Notes: generated by a model from the letters alone, not told the origin. Shown: positions 35,139 to 48,552, counted from the stretch's first letter. The stretch: DNA of 60,000 nt from Tubiluchus corallicola (GCA_030141605.1 JAQGDQ010000090.1:538501-598500), one strand, 5' to 3'. Numbers and translations are program-made.

Positions 35139-38100
35139 TTCTGTGTAAGGGATGTTTTAGCATATTTGTATATTTGAGATACTAATCCTGTCTCTGTCTG
35201 ATTGACTGTAAAACGGAAACACTTTGTCAGGTGATTTGAGTGGAGAAAACACAATAAAAAGTAAAATATCATACCTGCTATAATTCTAAACAGTTACCGA
35301 AGAGAAACCCTACAATCTATTGTGCGTCACTTTGCATATAAATCGAGACTTTTACAAACAATGCCAGCGCAGCAGCTGTAGGCCCACAGCTTCTGTATAT
35401 GTTCTTGCAGAAATCAATGTGTAACCTGCTTTATACATATGAACCCTGCGGGTCTAGCTTATACACAAGACTGCTAAACATCGCAAGCAAAAATTGATTG
35501 AGAACAAAGAATTTGTTGTTTTCTCGATTGCAAGTTTAAAGAAGGACGTTGAAGAAATTGACTTGATTTTAGGCTTGAAAGTTACGCCGTCGTGATCTCG
35601 TTAGGATTACCGTGTCTTTAGATCTTTCGACTGAAAAGAATTTTTTAAAAGCAAGCTTAGCTGATTGAAGAAATAACTAGCTAGCAGTTAAGACTTTAAC
35701 AAAAACTTAGCAGTGTCCTAAATGGTTAGTTAGAAGGTGATGGGTTCCTAGCGACCAAAGATAAGCGGCACTTACCTGGCCTGTAAGGGCACGGGTGGGT
35801 GCAGGATAAATTGCCTTTATAGGAGTTTCATTCTACCATTCTCTTCTCTTACTGAGGGAAAATTGTCAAGTTCGATACTGACGGAGTTTATATTCCATAT
35901 TGTACAGCGAGTTTAAAGATCTCTTATACATAAACACTTCCTTTTATGCAGTTATACGATAAAGTAGCAAGATGATATCTGCACAAATGACTCTTGCAGA
36001 AAAGGAGAACTGAATACAAAAGAATTTCACTAATACCCTGTTATGTGCTGCTGCAAAACTATCCAAAACATACCATAAGTCTCTGCAACCAAGAAATGGA
36101 GTTAACTTCTAACCTCAATTCAATCTAATCTAATTTAACCTCACTTAAGTCCATCTCTCGATATTTAAAGAATGATATCAAAATCATCCTTTTTGTCATC
36201 AGAAATAATATTTTAATAATAATATCGCCAGGTATTTTTCCTTACTTGTTTTTTAATGAACACATTATTGTATTAGATATCGTAAAATCGTAAAAATAAT
36301 ACAATACCTTATATGGTAGTGTAATAATCAGTAGTATAATTCAATACCCACTCAGTTGTGTCAGTAACGGTTTATTCTCAAAATACTTAATGATGGTTTA
36401 TAAAAGTAAATGTTGAGATTATTTTAACGTTCAATTAGTTCCAAATTTTTTGAAGTATCAGTCTAAAACATTTAGCGGCAGAAATTAACATGTACAGTCA
36501 TATGCTGTAGGACCTTTTGTTGTTTAGCCGATAAGTGAGTGATTAGATATCGTATGATAGCTTTGCAAATGCTGCAGCTATAGAGTTACTAGACCGACTT
36601 CTTTCAACAAACTACTTAATTATGATTTCACGTTCACCGCTAACCCATTTAATATAAACCAGACCGTTTGGAAAGTTGGTTGGAACCCGATTCCCCTTAC
36701 CATAGTATTGCACTTTTCTATTTCCGGGGCAATTTTTATCCGGATGTCACCTTGACATAAGTCTGTTAAACCTGCGTGAACATTACTATCGAAAAAAAAT
36801 TTTAATTGGTTTAACGAAAACAGAAGAAATCATTGGATAAGCAAAATTATTTTTTTCAAAAGAGGTCTGAAATTTTTGATTAATTTAGAGGTGCGTGTTT
36901 GAAGAATAGGCCATTTTTAAGAAAACAGAACTTAATGATCTTTTACCCATTTTTAATGCGTGTACTTTCGCACTTAATGACTGCACAACTAAAACGGATC
37001 TCTTTACAATCGATATGATAACGTTAGTTTCCCCAGACACTTCTAATATAAAGCTGCTCTTATATTGCTCCTATACTTAACATGAGCTGAACCGGTATTC
37101 CTGTTTTTACATGCCTTAAGCGTATATAATTGGCAAATGTTACATACGTACTACAAGATGGCATAATTGGAGCAATTCCAAAGCAAGCTTCCTTCGCTCT
37201 GCTCGTATGCAAATGTATGCAGTCTGTGCCACCTCCTGGAATATAGGCTAATGAAGCCAAGTTCCTATGTTGCTTACACACGTGTCAGGGGAAACCAAAA
37301 TCTTTCCAAATAAACAACTGCCTCACGTCCGAACAGCTTTGCTGCTCAAAATATTGACTGCAGCATGGGCAGGAGATGACGTTTCCAGCCCTTATACTAA
37401 CAGTAGCTTACACTCAATAACAATGGCTTATGGTCAATATTAACGTTTATGTCTAGTAACAATGACTTACACCCAAAAACAATGGTTATTGACAAACCGT
37501 GTGCCAAAACTGCTGTAAGTATCAAAAGAAGACTAATTTCTTGTTAGTACATGCAGTGGTGCAGTGGTCAGCTTTTGATAGTGGTAAGTTGTTTTTTATA
37601 CATTCTGCAAGTCAGTAACAAGCACAGTAGCAAGGCGTATTTCAAACAGATGGTTGTAATCCTCTAAGATGAGACACCGGCAAAAAAATGATAACCACAT
37701 TCGGCTGAGAATACATCTTCCTAAAACAAGTGAAATAGTCAGGGTAACATGTGGCAGATGAAACGCCCAGAAGTAATTTTCTCAGTGGTCGTCCATCCTC
37801 ATCCATTTGTTGAACAGGCTGTGTACTCCATAACGTTGGCCACTAAGCACAAACCTCAACCATTATAAGCTTATGTTAGAGAATTACTTTTCTTAAACTT
37901 GGAAACCTATGTTAAACATTTACAGACCGGTGATTCGATTCGCCCGTTCTTTTAATTCTTGCGGGGTGAAGCTCAGTGTCTACTGTGATGTTATCTCTTT
38001 GGCGGTTCATTTCTGCATAAACGCTAAGCGCATCATTTACGCCGTCGTCTTACAGGAAAGTTTTTGTAGATTTTATCAAACTAAGTTAAACAAAACCTCT

Positions 38101-38770
38101 GCTTATGTGCGGTAACATTTCGACATGTTTTCCTTTATTTGCAATTACTAGACAGTTTAAGCTAAAATGATTTTTAGAGCTTGTATATAGCAACCAATTT
38201 CAAAGCTTCGCCGTTCCACTTGTCCAAAGTCAAGAGAAGCCATTGCGAGTCAAGAGAAGAATGTAAGACGTGAAGCCATCGTAACTTGAAGACGTGTATC
38301 CAATCTTATTCGGCAGCAAATCGTTATACGATTTAACGTAATGGCAGATTTGGTGCCACGTTCAAGTATAACAGCATTAAAATTGATTTGAGTCAACGAA
38401 CAAGCAGACGATCGCATTCTTGGAATAGTTTCCGTTTATAATGCTCAAGATTATGGTACTGCTACATTTAGGAGTACTTGACATGGTAGATAATAGTTGT
38501 TTTAAGGTTTCAAAAAAGGGAAATTGTTGCAGCTTGGAACTTTGATTACATAATAACTTAGCCTTATCAGCAGATTTGTTAAAATTTTGATTACTGAGGT
38601 TTAATTAATAAAGTTTTATAAATAAATGAATAAAATAGATGCTTTAATTTAGCACATCGATTAAATTTAACAACACTAACATTGACAAGTGACAAGTAAC
38701 ATTCAAAAGTTGATTTCAAAAGCTGTTAAGAACTAGTCGTTTCGATTACTGCCTGTGACGAAAATTCCTC

Positions 38771-38775
<5 letters not shown>
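35139..38775. other. Presumed RGK intron, nothing recognised
   Basis: AT-rich. A minus-strand TTACAG, 5 bp, then CCAG|GTAAGT motif lies at about 35765-35800. Short loosely repeated blocks with AACAATG(G/A)CTTA occur at about 37395-37490. No coding exon recognised. Confidence 0.35.

Positions 38776-38839
<64 letters not shown>
38776..38839. repeat. (GA)n microsatellite
   Basis: About 32 uninterrupted GA units. Confidence 0.95.
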
Positions 38840-38842
<3 letters not shown>

Positions 38843-39238
38843 ACAATGACCGGTGAGATATAAATAATAAATTCAGTTATTAGGACAAAGTTGCAACAGA
38901 TCAACAATAGTGGTGTCTAGGGCTGAATTCATTGCACATTAATATACATTAAATATTCCACCATGCTAGTTGTGTGACCATGTGTCTGACTTTTCACTGT
39001 GGAAGTGCTATAGTGAGTGCAATGTGTTCAATCAATATAGGTGTGCTAATGGCTTATATGGGAAAGCCTTATGCATGCGTAATGCATGGTAATTATAACA
39101 ACAATGTTAAATCATCCGCGACCCTGATACACATTGGCTTCTGTGTTCACAGCTTTCTCGGTCAGCAGCTGGTAAGACCCGAGATTTGTAGAGAAGCGTT
39201 GCTTAAAATTCTTATCGTCAGTTTTTATCTTGCCAGAA

Positions 39239-39446
39239 TAAAGTAGCAGACAACCGGAATGCGTATGTGTTATGAGGATGCGGAAAGGATAAAATTGGCT
39301 GATTTTGTTTTCAGTGCACCCGTTTATGAGTCATACGTTGTGCGTTATTTTTTCTGCAGCTATTTCTTAATGATTTTTTTATACGCAGCTATTCTGCGGG
39401 TAAATAACGCATAACGCATTCCGGATGTCTGGTAAAAGCCACTTAA
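39239..39446. mobile_element. TTAA-ended MITE, copy C
   Basis: The right end CATTCCGGATGTCTGGTAAA continues AGCCACTTAA. The core TTTTTTCTGCAGCTATTTCT and GGGTAAATAACGCATAACGC match copies A and B. The left terminal repeat is shortened (AAGTAGC, then CCGGAATGCG). Confidence 0.7.
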
Positions 39447-40091
39447 CGCAGACAAGCCAGTACAGTGCGCAGTGTTTTAAGCTTCTTAAACGGCTGCTTT
39501 TGGTTGCCTATTGCGATTCAGAGCTTCACAGTAATGGTCCTGTCAAAAATTTGACAATGGGAATAGTTAACAACTGAATAAACAATTGGAAAAACAGGCA
39601 AAGTAAATTATAATGAAAACATTTCAAGCAACATCAAAATTTAGCTATCTCGATTGAAATTACTTCAATATTAATTAACCCAGAGGGTAACGAATATTCT
39701 AGTTGAAGTTATATTGGAGTTGCTATTGCGAGCTAAGTTGGTTCATGAGTGTGACACATGTAAAAAAACGCAATAAAGGTTTGCCAGAGCCACATGGCGA
39801 AGAAAGGACAAGATCAGTTGTACGCAGAGATCTATATTAGATATAGATGTATTAGATCAGATATGTATCTGTATTTGCTGTATCAGCTAATGATGGGCAA
39901 TGCTTGAAATCGATGCGCTTATTTAATACATTTTTAGATTAGCTTTAGCTTATGCTTAAAATATTTGTAACAACAAAGTATAGAATTTTGTTACAATTTG
40001 CAGGCTAACGCTAAAACTATGCTAAGTTGAACGAAATGCATCTGTTTTCATATTACTACTTCGGCCCCGGTGAGGAACCTCATAGTACTCC

Positions 40092-41198
40092 TGTGATAGC
40101 GCCCCATCTTCGTGCACTATCGGACGTATTACCGTCCAAGCTTGATCTTTTATTTTGAATGCCTGCGCAAGCCAAATAAACACTGTTTTATTTTTATTCT
40201 TAACAATTAGATTAATATTAATATTTTGCGATATTATAGTACTGAGGTTATTTGAACTTAAAATACTTCTTTAAGAGATGAAGAGATGAAGCAGTTAGTT
40301 TTGCATATGTACAGCTGTGAAATCGGCGCAGTTAACCTAGTTATGTTAACGCATACTTGCCTCTCATTGGTTATTTTAAAAATGCATAAACACAGGTGAT
40401 TCCTACAGGTCGTGGAGAAGTGAATTTCTCGATCTAACTAGACAGTTGTGACTTGATTTTTGAGCATATCGTAACGTGTGGCAAACACGTCTAAAGTGTC
40501 TGTCCACACTGCTCAGTTCGAACATCTCTAACGAGATTAACTGAGATGTTTTGATTTATACTATTGTGGAACTTCCTCAAATGATATAAACGGAGTAGAA
40601 ACGGCTTGTTAATATGGTCAATGGAATACGGAACTTAATCTAGACTTGTATTGGCGAGACTCCCAGCAAGTTGGCAGATGGAGTCAAGCAAGCTATATCG
40701 TCGTATCACGAGGAAGCTGTAGCTACCGTGTCAGTGGTGAGGCGAAGAGGTGTCGATCCGTGAGGTGAGCTGCCAGCAGCTGTCGGAACTTGGTGGAGTC
40801 GAATGACGGATGGTATGGTATGAATCGTAACGCATGGAATGGAACGGAATGTTGCAGATACGTTTACAAAGTCTAGTGATGAAACCATCATCATGGAATG
40901 GAAATGGAATAGTGACGCAGTTAATGCCAGGACTGGAACTCCGACATGGTAAACCCGGTACCGGTATGCTTGTAGCCTCATATACACTTGTACAGTTTTG
41001 CTTCAATGATCTGTGCACAGTTTTTTTCATGCATATTATATTTGTAATTAAATAAAGCAATTGAATTTAATGCCCAGTTTATTTAGACTAATAGAGATTG
41101 TCAATTTCTTCTAAATGTTACATCACAACAGTGACGACGTTACACGTTAGGGAAATAACACAGAACCCTTAACACGTGATTTAGGAAGGGTCGTCACA
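40092..41198. mobile_element. Solo LTR of a retrotransposon with ACTCC target-site duplication
   Basis: The 1,107 bp unit starts TGTGATAGCGCC and ends GGGTCGTCACA, so it has TG...CA ends with TGTGA/TCACA inverted termini. It is flanked by the same 5 bp, ACTCC, at 40087-40091 and 41199-41203. Inside are TATAAA at 40585 and AATAAA at 41051, in the order expected for U3-R-U5 on the plus strand. No gag or pol lies next to it, so it is a recombined solo copy. A 5 bp duplication fits Gypsy or BEL/Pao elements. Confidence 0.85.
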
Positions 41199-41203
41199 AC
41201 TCC

Positions 41204-41704
41204 CTTAGATACCTGGCTGGATAATAGGAACATCATTGCAGTTTTTTGAATGTTTGCACTTTTTACAAGCATTAGGTCATGTGAGTTCATTGAATTGGTG
41301 CGGTTTACCCACACGAAGTAAATAGTATCTGCTTAGAGGCTCCCACTGCACTGATCAGTATCAGCGCTACACAAACTGCGTGAAAGCGCCTTTACTCAAC
41401 GTGAGCATATTTTTTACCAATCACCGTGCACCACTTAAGGAACAGCAATATCAATGAAATATGCAACATCAGCGTGTAGCACAACACAATTAATTTTATT
41501 GATGTTAGGCAGAATCACGATTATTATGACTGTAGTAACTCACAACACGAAAATTAAAAGAACCGGGTTAAAAGTGTGATGAAATCAAAACGCAATTATG
41601 GATTTACGATATTGCTTGTAATTTCAGTGAGTTATGAAAATAGTTACTGATGTGTGGGATACTTAATGTCTTGTACGAGTTTGTCTGTATGCCAGTCTCC
41701 ACTC

Positions 41705-41756
<52 letters not shown>

Positions 41757-44151
41757 CTCTTTCTCCCTCCCCCCTCTCTCGCTCGCTCTCTTTCTGTCTC
41801 TTTTTCTTTCTCTCTTTGTTTATACCTATCAACACGTTTGTGTTTGTGTTCCGGTGCCTGGTGGTTCTTCAAGCATGGCTAACCTATTCCTCTGGTATGT
41901 TTCGATTTATTTGCTTTTCCTTCATTGTTTCACTGTTCACTGACCAACAAACACCTCCCTGCTCTTTCTTAGAGTTTTTGTCCTATTATCTATTTGTACG
42001 TCGTTTTACTCATATAAAATGTTCACTTTAAACACTTAGCCTACACATTGAAATTGAAGGATGCACAATGACATGATGATTACAGGCCTATACAAGACCT
42101 GCTCGCACTGCATATTAATATCCTCTAAGGCATTTTGTCTTTCCGAGCGTTGTATAATTTGCGCATTACACCACTAATGCAAACTTGTTACATATAACAT
42201 TACTATAACAGGCTGACCTATTACCGCGGCGCTGAATATTACATTTCAAGCAGTCTAGCTCTTTGCCTGTGAGATACAAGAATCCCCCACTCAATCAAGT
42301 AGCACGATTACTCGTTAGAGAAATGATCTATGCAAGCCCTAAGAATGTTAGCCAAAAGTTTTCACATGATTTCGTAATAATGACACCACTCATTTATTAG
42401 GGGCTGCGCATTGTTACTCGTGTTTTTGTTTTGTTTGATTGGCTGACTATTTGTTTGTTTACTTGCTTGATCGATTGCTTTATTCGTCCGTTCGTTCATT
42501 TCTTCTTTCATTCGTTTGTTCATTCGTTCGTTCGTTCGTTCGTTCAAACGTTCATTTGCTCGTAATGTTTGGTGGGTTCTTCCCATAACTGCCAAAGAAA
42601 GCTCATCTGACACTTCAAAATTTAGATGACAAACATTTACATACCCTCTGCACAATTTTATGATTATATAGCGCAGCAGAAATTGACTGCGAAGACAGAA
42701 AAATGAGTACTTACTGTAACTTTAACTGACTACTAGGTGCCCCTTGCAAGAGAATGTAAACTTTTATAGAAATTTATAATGATCATTAAAATTAAATTGA
42801 ACATTGAATACATCTGCTAATATCATCACTTAAAACAATTAAAAATGCTTAAGGAACTTCGTGAAATCGCGTGCAGGCTGCCTTTTGAAGTTTTTGTCGA
42901 ATATTAAATACATATTGATTTCACCATTGAACATTTTGTTGTAAAATATAAAAACTTGAACATTTTTCAACTTACTTTTCACCTGCAAACAGGTTGCCAT
43001 CGTACAATGTACAACACTGTTGTTAAGCTGCTGTAGACAGCGTTTCGGGCAATCGTCCACGGATTACAGTTAAATAACGTCACTCGTACTCTGACAGCGG
43101 CACTAGGCATACTTTACCAAGTTTAATAACAATTAACCAATCAAAAATAGTTTAAGCTATTATACCGTGTATCAGATTACTTGTGTCATTCTCATACTAC
43201 AAAATTAAACCTTTCATTTTAGCAAATTGTTTCAGTCAAAAATAAATAAACAAACAAATTTTATTAGGTTCTTAGTATCGAACACAAGGGAACGCATAGG
43301 CAAGTACAGGATGTTTAGGGATTCAGAACATATTTATTATTCGTATATAATGCATATATACACGCCTCAGCTCATGGCAAATTTTGTCTCATTTCTACTT
43401 GCAGGCTCGTGAAACGGCTAATAAAGCGGATTCTATAAGCTTTATTGAGTAGACAGCCTGAGGCTTTGAATAATATTTTGATTGCAGAAATCCACACATA
43501 AGGGGAAATTGATTTCTGAAAATGTTAGTATTTGGTAGATTTTTAGTAAACTTACATAAATAGTGTGACAAAAATCGGGAACGAAACAGTCCTTAGGATC
43601 ATTTGAAGTTCACTCGCTCATTTAACCCTTTGGTGGTTTGGTTTTTTCCTTTCTACAAGAGAGCTTGACTGTTCCCTAATTTAAATGATTTGTGACATTT
43701 CCCTTTCATTATATTGGTATCTTTCTGCTAACGATTGGTTGGTATGCACATCGTTAGTTTACTAAACGTAGTATTAGGTGCACCCCTTCAAGCTGAAAAC
43801 TTGTTCTTAGAGTTGACTAGAGAGTATAGGTGATATGACTTGAAATTTTATATTTTTAAACAGGAAAACATTTAACAGTATACATTTTATGAAGTACAAG
43901 AAGGCTGATATCATTGGTTCAATTAGTCACAATAGTCGAACAGTCAAGTAACTTAACCACTTCATACAAACTTTGTTACAACTGATAATGTAATAAACGT
44001 CCGATATTGTAACACAAAAAAATCAACGCACAATGTAATAAAAATTAGCACATGAAATAATAACTAACAGATAATGTGATAAAAAACTAACGTATAAACG
44101 CGTAATGCATTAATCCGAAGTTTAACGCGTATTGTAACACCACAGAAACTC
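41204..44151. other. Intergenic or intron with microsatellites
   Basis: Contains a pyrimidine tract with (CT)n at 41702-41753 and imperfect continuation to about 41816, and a (CGTT)n-type tract at about 42475-42560. The ORFs over these are repeat products. No gene recognised. Confidence 0.5.
41698..41816. repeat. (CT)n microsatellite with imperfect polypyrimidine tail
   Basis: CT dinucleotides from 41702 to 41753, then C- and T-rich sequence to about 41816. Confidence 0.9.
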
Positions 44152-44260
44152 GTAATAATACTAATGCTAATACTACTACCACTACCACTACCACTACCAC
44201 TACCACTACCACCACTACCACCAGTACCACCAGTACCACCAGTACTACCAGTACTACCAG

Positions 44261-44326
<66 letters not shown>
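44152..44326. repeat. Compound trinucleotide array: ACC/ACT, then CAGTAC, then ACT, then AAT
   Basis: Ordered blocks follow one another: (CTACCA)n, (CCAGTAC)-type mixtures, pure (CTA)n, and pure (AAT)n. The Val/Leu/Pro ORFs on both strands are repeat products. Confidence 0.9.
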
Positions 44327-44330
<4 letters not shown>

Positions 44331-46849
44331 AATTCTAACTGATAGACTTAAATGAATAACATAGTTGAATTAATGTTACCTGTTACCAGTGACGTAGTGC
44401 TGTGGGAATAGGTGAGATTAACAGGTTTCCTTACTCTGTTGGAAGAGGGATTGATGTTCCTCGTTATTTCAAGTTAATTTTAACTGACATTTTTCATATA
44501 GTTTATCCATTCCATGCGTAGACCTACAATAATATTCTAGTGGAAACGTATCTGAATACAGTAGTAATATACAAACGTCGAACTTAATGTAGCTTTACGT
44601 CAAAAATATTAGAACGAATCATAATTTGGACAATTTGTCTGTTCGACTCTTATATTTTACTAGTAAATAATCGCTTCCGGTTCAGCCAATGCTCATGCAG
44701 CAACTTCTGACTTGCGACTAGAGGGAGCTGCTTATATTATTCATTTATAAAGCATACAATTTTATACAGATAATAATACAGTTACACAAACACAAAATAT
44801 ACCTACATACAAAGGCTCATAATTTGACCTAATCCTCTATTTGCTGGGCATATTGACGGTAATTGGAGAGAGACTTATTTCATCCTTTATAAACAATAAA
44901 TACCTAACGCGCATTATCTTCGTATGTCAGAAAAATAAAAATTATTGTACTATATTTAAAGAAAATTGTACCAGGTAACATTAATTTTACACGTGATTAC
45001 ATTATCGGTTAATTTTTTGGTATAACAATATCGGGAGTTTATTACATTATAAGCTGTAACAAGCTCTTTTTGTTATAAGCGGTTAAATGGCTGGAAAATT
45101 GAGGATATGTAGACAGAAGAATCTGCTTTTCAGCAGTGACATGAAACCTAATCGAAATCGAAAACAATTGTCAACTTAATGAAGACGAAAACGCTCGAAT
45201 GGCTCTTCGAACATGGTTCTTAATTATCATTTGAACTTGTGTGCCAGATTCCTATAATTACGTTATTAACGTACGCGTTCATTATGGGAGTCGCAGCTTA
45301 ATGATAGGCCTAATTACAGACACAGCTATATTATAATCAATACTCCATTAATAGGTCAAGGCATTAGTTTTGGTTAGTGGCATTAATTTGTGGTCGGACG
45401 TCAATGCGTTTCATACAAGAAAGTGAAATCAACACACCTTACACTAAGAATAAAGCCTGCAAATTTATAAAAAAAAAAAATTGTGTTAAATTTTTGAGTG
45501 CTCTCACAAGGTAAGTTATTATAGTTAGATTGAAAATGCAGCCCAAGAATACTGATTCTTATTACTAATTTGCCAGTGACAGCTGTCGATATTCTCGATA
45601 CTCTCCATGAAGCAAGCGAGATTGTAGTTACCAGATAAACAACATTCTGGTTCAAAACTTCTAAGGTAAGAGACCTGGGGAAAGCTGTATTTAATATATA
45701 CGTTATATATCTGTTTAAACTTTATTTATATATTGTGGTCTTAAAAGCTTCATCAGGCAAATGACCTAGAAAGTAGCAAAAGAATGATCTATAATATGCA
45801 AAACAGTAGTAAAATATTTATTCCGAGCAAACTGTCGGGGCTTAAACATTAACGGATAGTATCCTAAGAGCATCTTCTATAGAAGCAAATGAACTTAGAC
45901 AAAAATTAGACAGAACCAGATAAACCGTTTGATTTCGCAGCTTATCAAGTACCGGCGTTAAACTAACAAGCTGAGGTGCCGTCCCAGTTGTAGTTGTAGT
46001 ACTCTATGTAAGCAGCCACATGTTCTCAACTCAAGAAACGGGAAAAGATGTGCATAATTTTCTTATAATTAAAGATGCAAAATTAACAATATATTGCGAT
46101 CTACGTCAACTCCTTCTTGTCATCATCATGTAGGCCTATCCATTACGCTTATTGTGAACTTTGGTTATGCAAATTTCTAAAATGAAAGAAATCTGCGCTG
46201 ATAACAGTTAATCACAACAATAATCTGGCAAAAACTAGACACATTCTATGCCAGTAACATATCAGCAAAAAAGTATCAGCTCTCATTTGGTAGAATTTAC
46301 CATTTTTTCAATGTATTTTATGATGTGTAGAAATTCAAGAACCCCCGTTCATGTCAGTACTTTGACTAGTTTGATAATAAGATCCAATACTGAATATCAA
46401 TCTTTAATAACAAGCTTAATTACAAAAATTTTAATCAGCAGTATCAAAATTTATATTAGATTTTAATATTCATTTCTTAGTTTTCAATAAAGAACAGCAT
46501 TCTTTGAAATTCTACAGAAACTACACATCATGAAATGCACTGAAAATATGATTGGGATTGTAGTAATATGCACTAAATAAAACACTGAATGACTTTACGG
46601 AGCTCTTTCTTTAGTGCTTTTTGTGTGTGTTACGAAAAAACTTTTATCGATGTACTCTAAAATAAGAGTGGTGTTCTTTCTTAAGTCTTCTGTCATCATA
46701 GTTCTCAGCATATTAAATCCAGGCTTATCTGTAACTTCCTAATTTGGAATTTGCAAAGATTCCACAAGAAAACAACAAATTGGGCGAAAATGATGAAGGA
46801 GATACAAATGAAAGCACGTGGTGAAAATGGAATGCATGTGATGCAAAGC
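44327..46849. other. Intergenic or intron, nothing recognised
   Basis: Low-complexity AT-rich DNA with short ORFs (45401-45655 minus, 46248-46466 plus) and no motif. Confidence 0.35.
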
Positions 46850-47240
46850 TGGAGGTAGTAGCGATGCTGGTGAGACACCATTAGTGGCGGAGATAGCGGC
46901 GATGGTAGCGGTGGTGGTAGAGGTAGAGGTAGTGGTGGTGTCGTTGGCAGTCATTGAAGTCTACATGAATGCGAATACCGTATTATACCGTGTTTTGATG
47001 GTGGCAATAGTGTTCACCAGGCTTCTGGATTATCAGTGTGACAACGAGCCAGCATGACGTTTCTATGGTGTTGTTGTTATCATTGCCTCCGTTGTGGTTG
47101 ACACTCCTCCCACAGTTGTTGTGGTTGTGGCTGTTACTACTCTGCTATTGCTCTTATTGCTGTGCTTGCTGATGTTAGCGACACTGCCGTTGTTGTTAGT
47201 AAAAGTGTGGTAGTGGTGGTGGTGGCAGTGGTGAGGTGGG
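46850..47240. repeat. Imperfect GGT/TTG trinucleotide-rich region
   Basis: Loose GGTGGTAG, GTTGTTGTTG and GGTGGTGGTGGC triplets across about 390 bp. The minus-strand Thr/Ser/Ala ORF (46739-46954) comes from this bias. A 20 bp motif (TAATAGCTTTGTAATGAAG) is repeated about three times just downstream, at 47433-47494. Confidence 0.5.
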
Positions 47241-47606
47241 GGCTGCTGTTGCTCATAGTGACGGTGAAGATTATAACGAAGATGATAGGAACAATGATAA
47301 GCAGTATAATTAACAACTTTTGATTTGGCTTATAATTTTTAGCATTAGGTGTTTATCTGTCATTTTTGCCATAGTTTTAAGGCGTCTGCCATTCCTAAAG
47401 TTTTCCCAAAGTGTTCCCTCTTTTAACTGAGAATCTGTGATGTAATAGCTTTGTAATGAAGTAATAGCTTTGTAATGAAGATATAGCTTTGTAGTTTAAA
47501 AGATGCACTCTTCTAGACTACTAATGAAGCGCCTACGTGCTTAGTGCACTGTGACATTTCTGAAATACTTCAAGTTTTTATGAGATATAAATCTGTTTTT
47601 TTCCAG

Positions 47607-47836
47607 CACTTATTAATCATCCGCCAGATGCACAAACCGTGCTCGTCACAGATGCTTCTCGTAATCCGTTTGTAATAATTTATTCAATCAATCACCGCGG
47701 TTTACTGAAGTCGTCGTTTATTACATATTACATGACGGAGAGCAATTGCGGGAAAATAATGCCATTATACGTCAAAGTTTTCTCTGCTTTGAAACCTGCA
47801 AACGACGTGGCCGTCTTAAGAAAAATTGCTTTATAG
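47607..47836 (+). CDS. Candidate further exon of the RGK-like GTPase (unproven)
   Basis: A pyrimidine tract and TTCCAG acceptor at 47601-47606 lead into a frame open to 47836. It begins with a two-base partial codon, which suits an exon ending one base into a codon, as the RGK exon does. The first 30 residues include INHPPDAQ, then PFVIIYSINHRG. This resembles the RGK stretch xDHPxxE...AxVVVYSxxDRxSF, with near-normal spacing. After that the similarity fades, and no NKxD guanine-specificity motif follows. No strong donor is visible. If real, at least one exon (switch I to strand 3) is missing between 31382 and here. It may also be a chance ORF. Confidence 0.3.
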
Positions 47837-48312
47837 TTAACCGGGCACTTTGCATGGAGTGGGGATTTCCATGTCCTTTTGTATTTCTGACATTTTAGAT
47901 TGAGCGTATTCGGTATCAGCAGCATATGCGTACGTTTCTAAGCCTACTTATCGTGCACTTAAATGGCAAGAATAATAGGAAGAAATTCGAACTTCGTTGC
48001 TCTTAAAGTATTTCAAAAAACCTTTTCTTGCACGAAGTCCTCACAGCGACTCTATCAATGTCGTCACTACAGACGTGGCCAATCGATAAATCCACTCTGG
48101 TTTATTAATTTTGCCTAAAATACCATTACGTAGTACACTTAAGCCTTCAGAAAATCGCATTATCCCAAAGCTTATATAACTCGCCTGAATTATATAGTCA
48201 TAAGCGCGTAAGTCATCTAACAACCACAAGGGCTCAGGAAAAACTTGGAGATAAAATACTATAATTGTGTATTATAGTAACCACAGGAACCACAGGAATA
48301 TCAACATTAACT

Positions 48313-48552
48313 GCAACGAAAGCAACAACAAAATGTCAACAACAATAAAACGACAACGACCAATGGCAACAAGCAACAATGACACCGACAGCGAAAGCGG
48401 CAGCGGCTACAGTAACAATACAGTACAGTGACAACTAAAACTGTAACAGCAATAGCAGCAACAGCAACAGCCACGACGACAACAACAACACAACAGCAGC
48501 AGTTGTAGCAGCAGCAGCAGTAGTAGCAGCAACAACAACAACAACAACAAAA
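48313..48552. repeat. Imperfect CAA/CAG/CGA trinucleotide region
   Basis: Runs of CAACAACAA, CAGCAGCAG and AGCAGCAACAACAACAAC. The minus-strand cysteine/valine-rich ORF is its shadow. A GAT/GAC-type tract follows at 49188-49305. Confidence 0.6.

Noticed and set aside
35231-35260. Micro-exon reading GDLSGENTIK that could follow the RGK exon in phase.
   Set aside because: It lacks the lysine-threonine order of GEKTVSV, is only 30 bp, and about 13 expected residues would still be missing.
43404-43451. Acceptor TACTTGCAG followed by a short frame with ANKADS, resembling the G4 motif of a GTPase exon.
   Set aside because: Only 16 codons to a stop, no hydrophobic strand before NKAD, and it lies upstream of the other RGK candidate exon.
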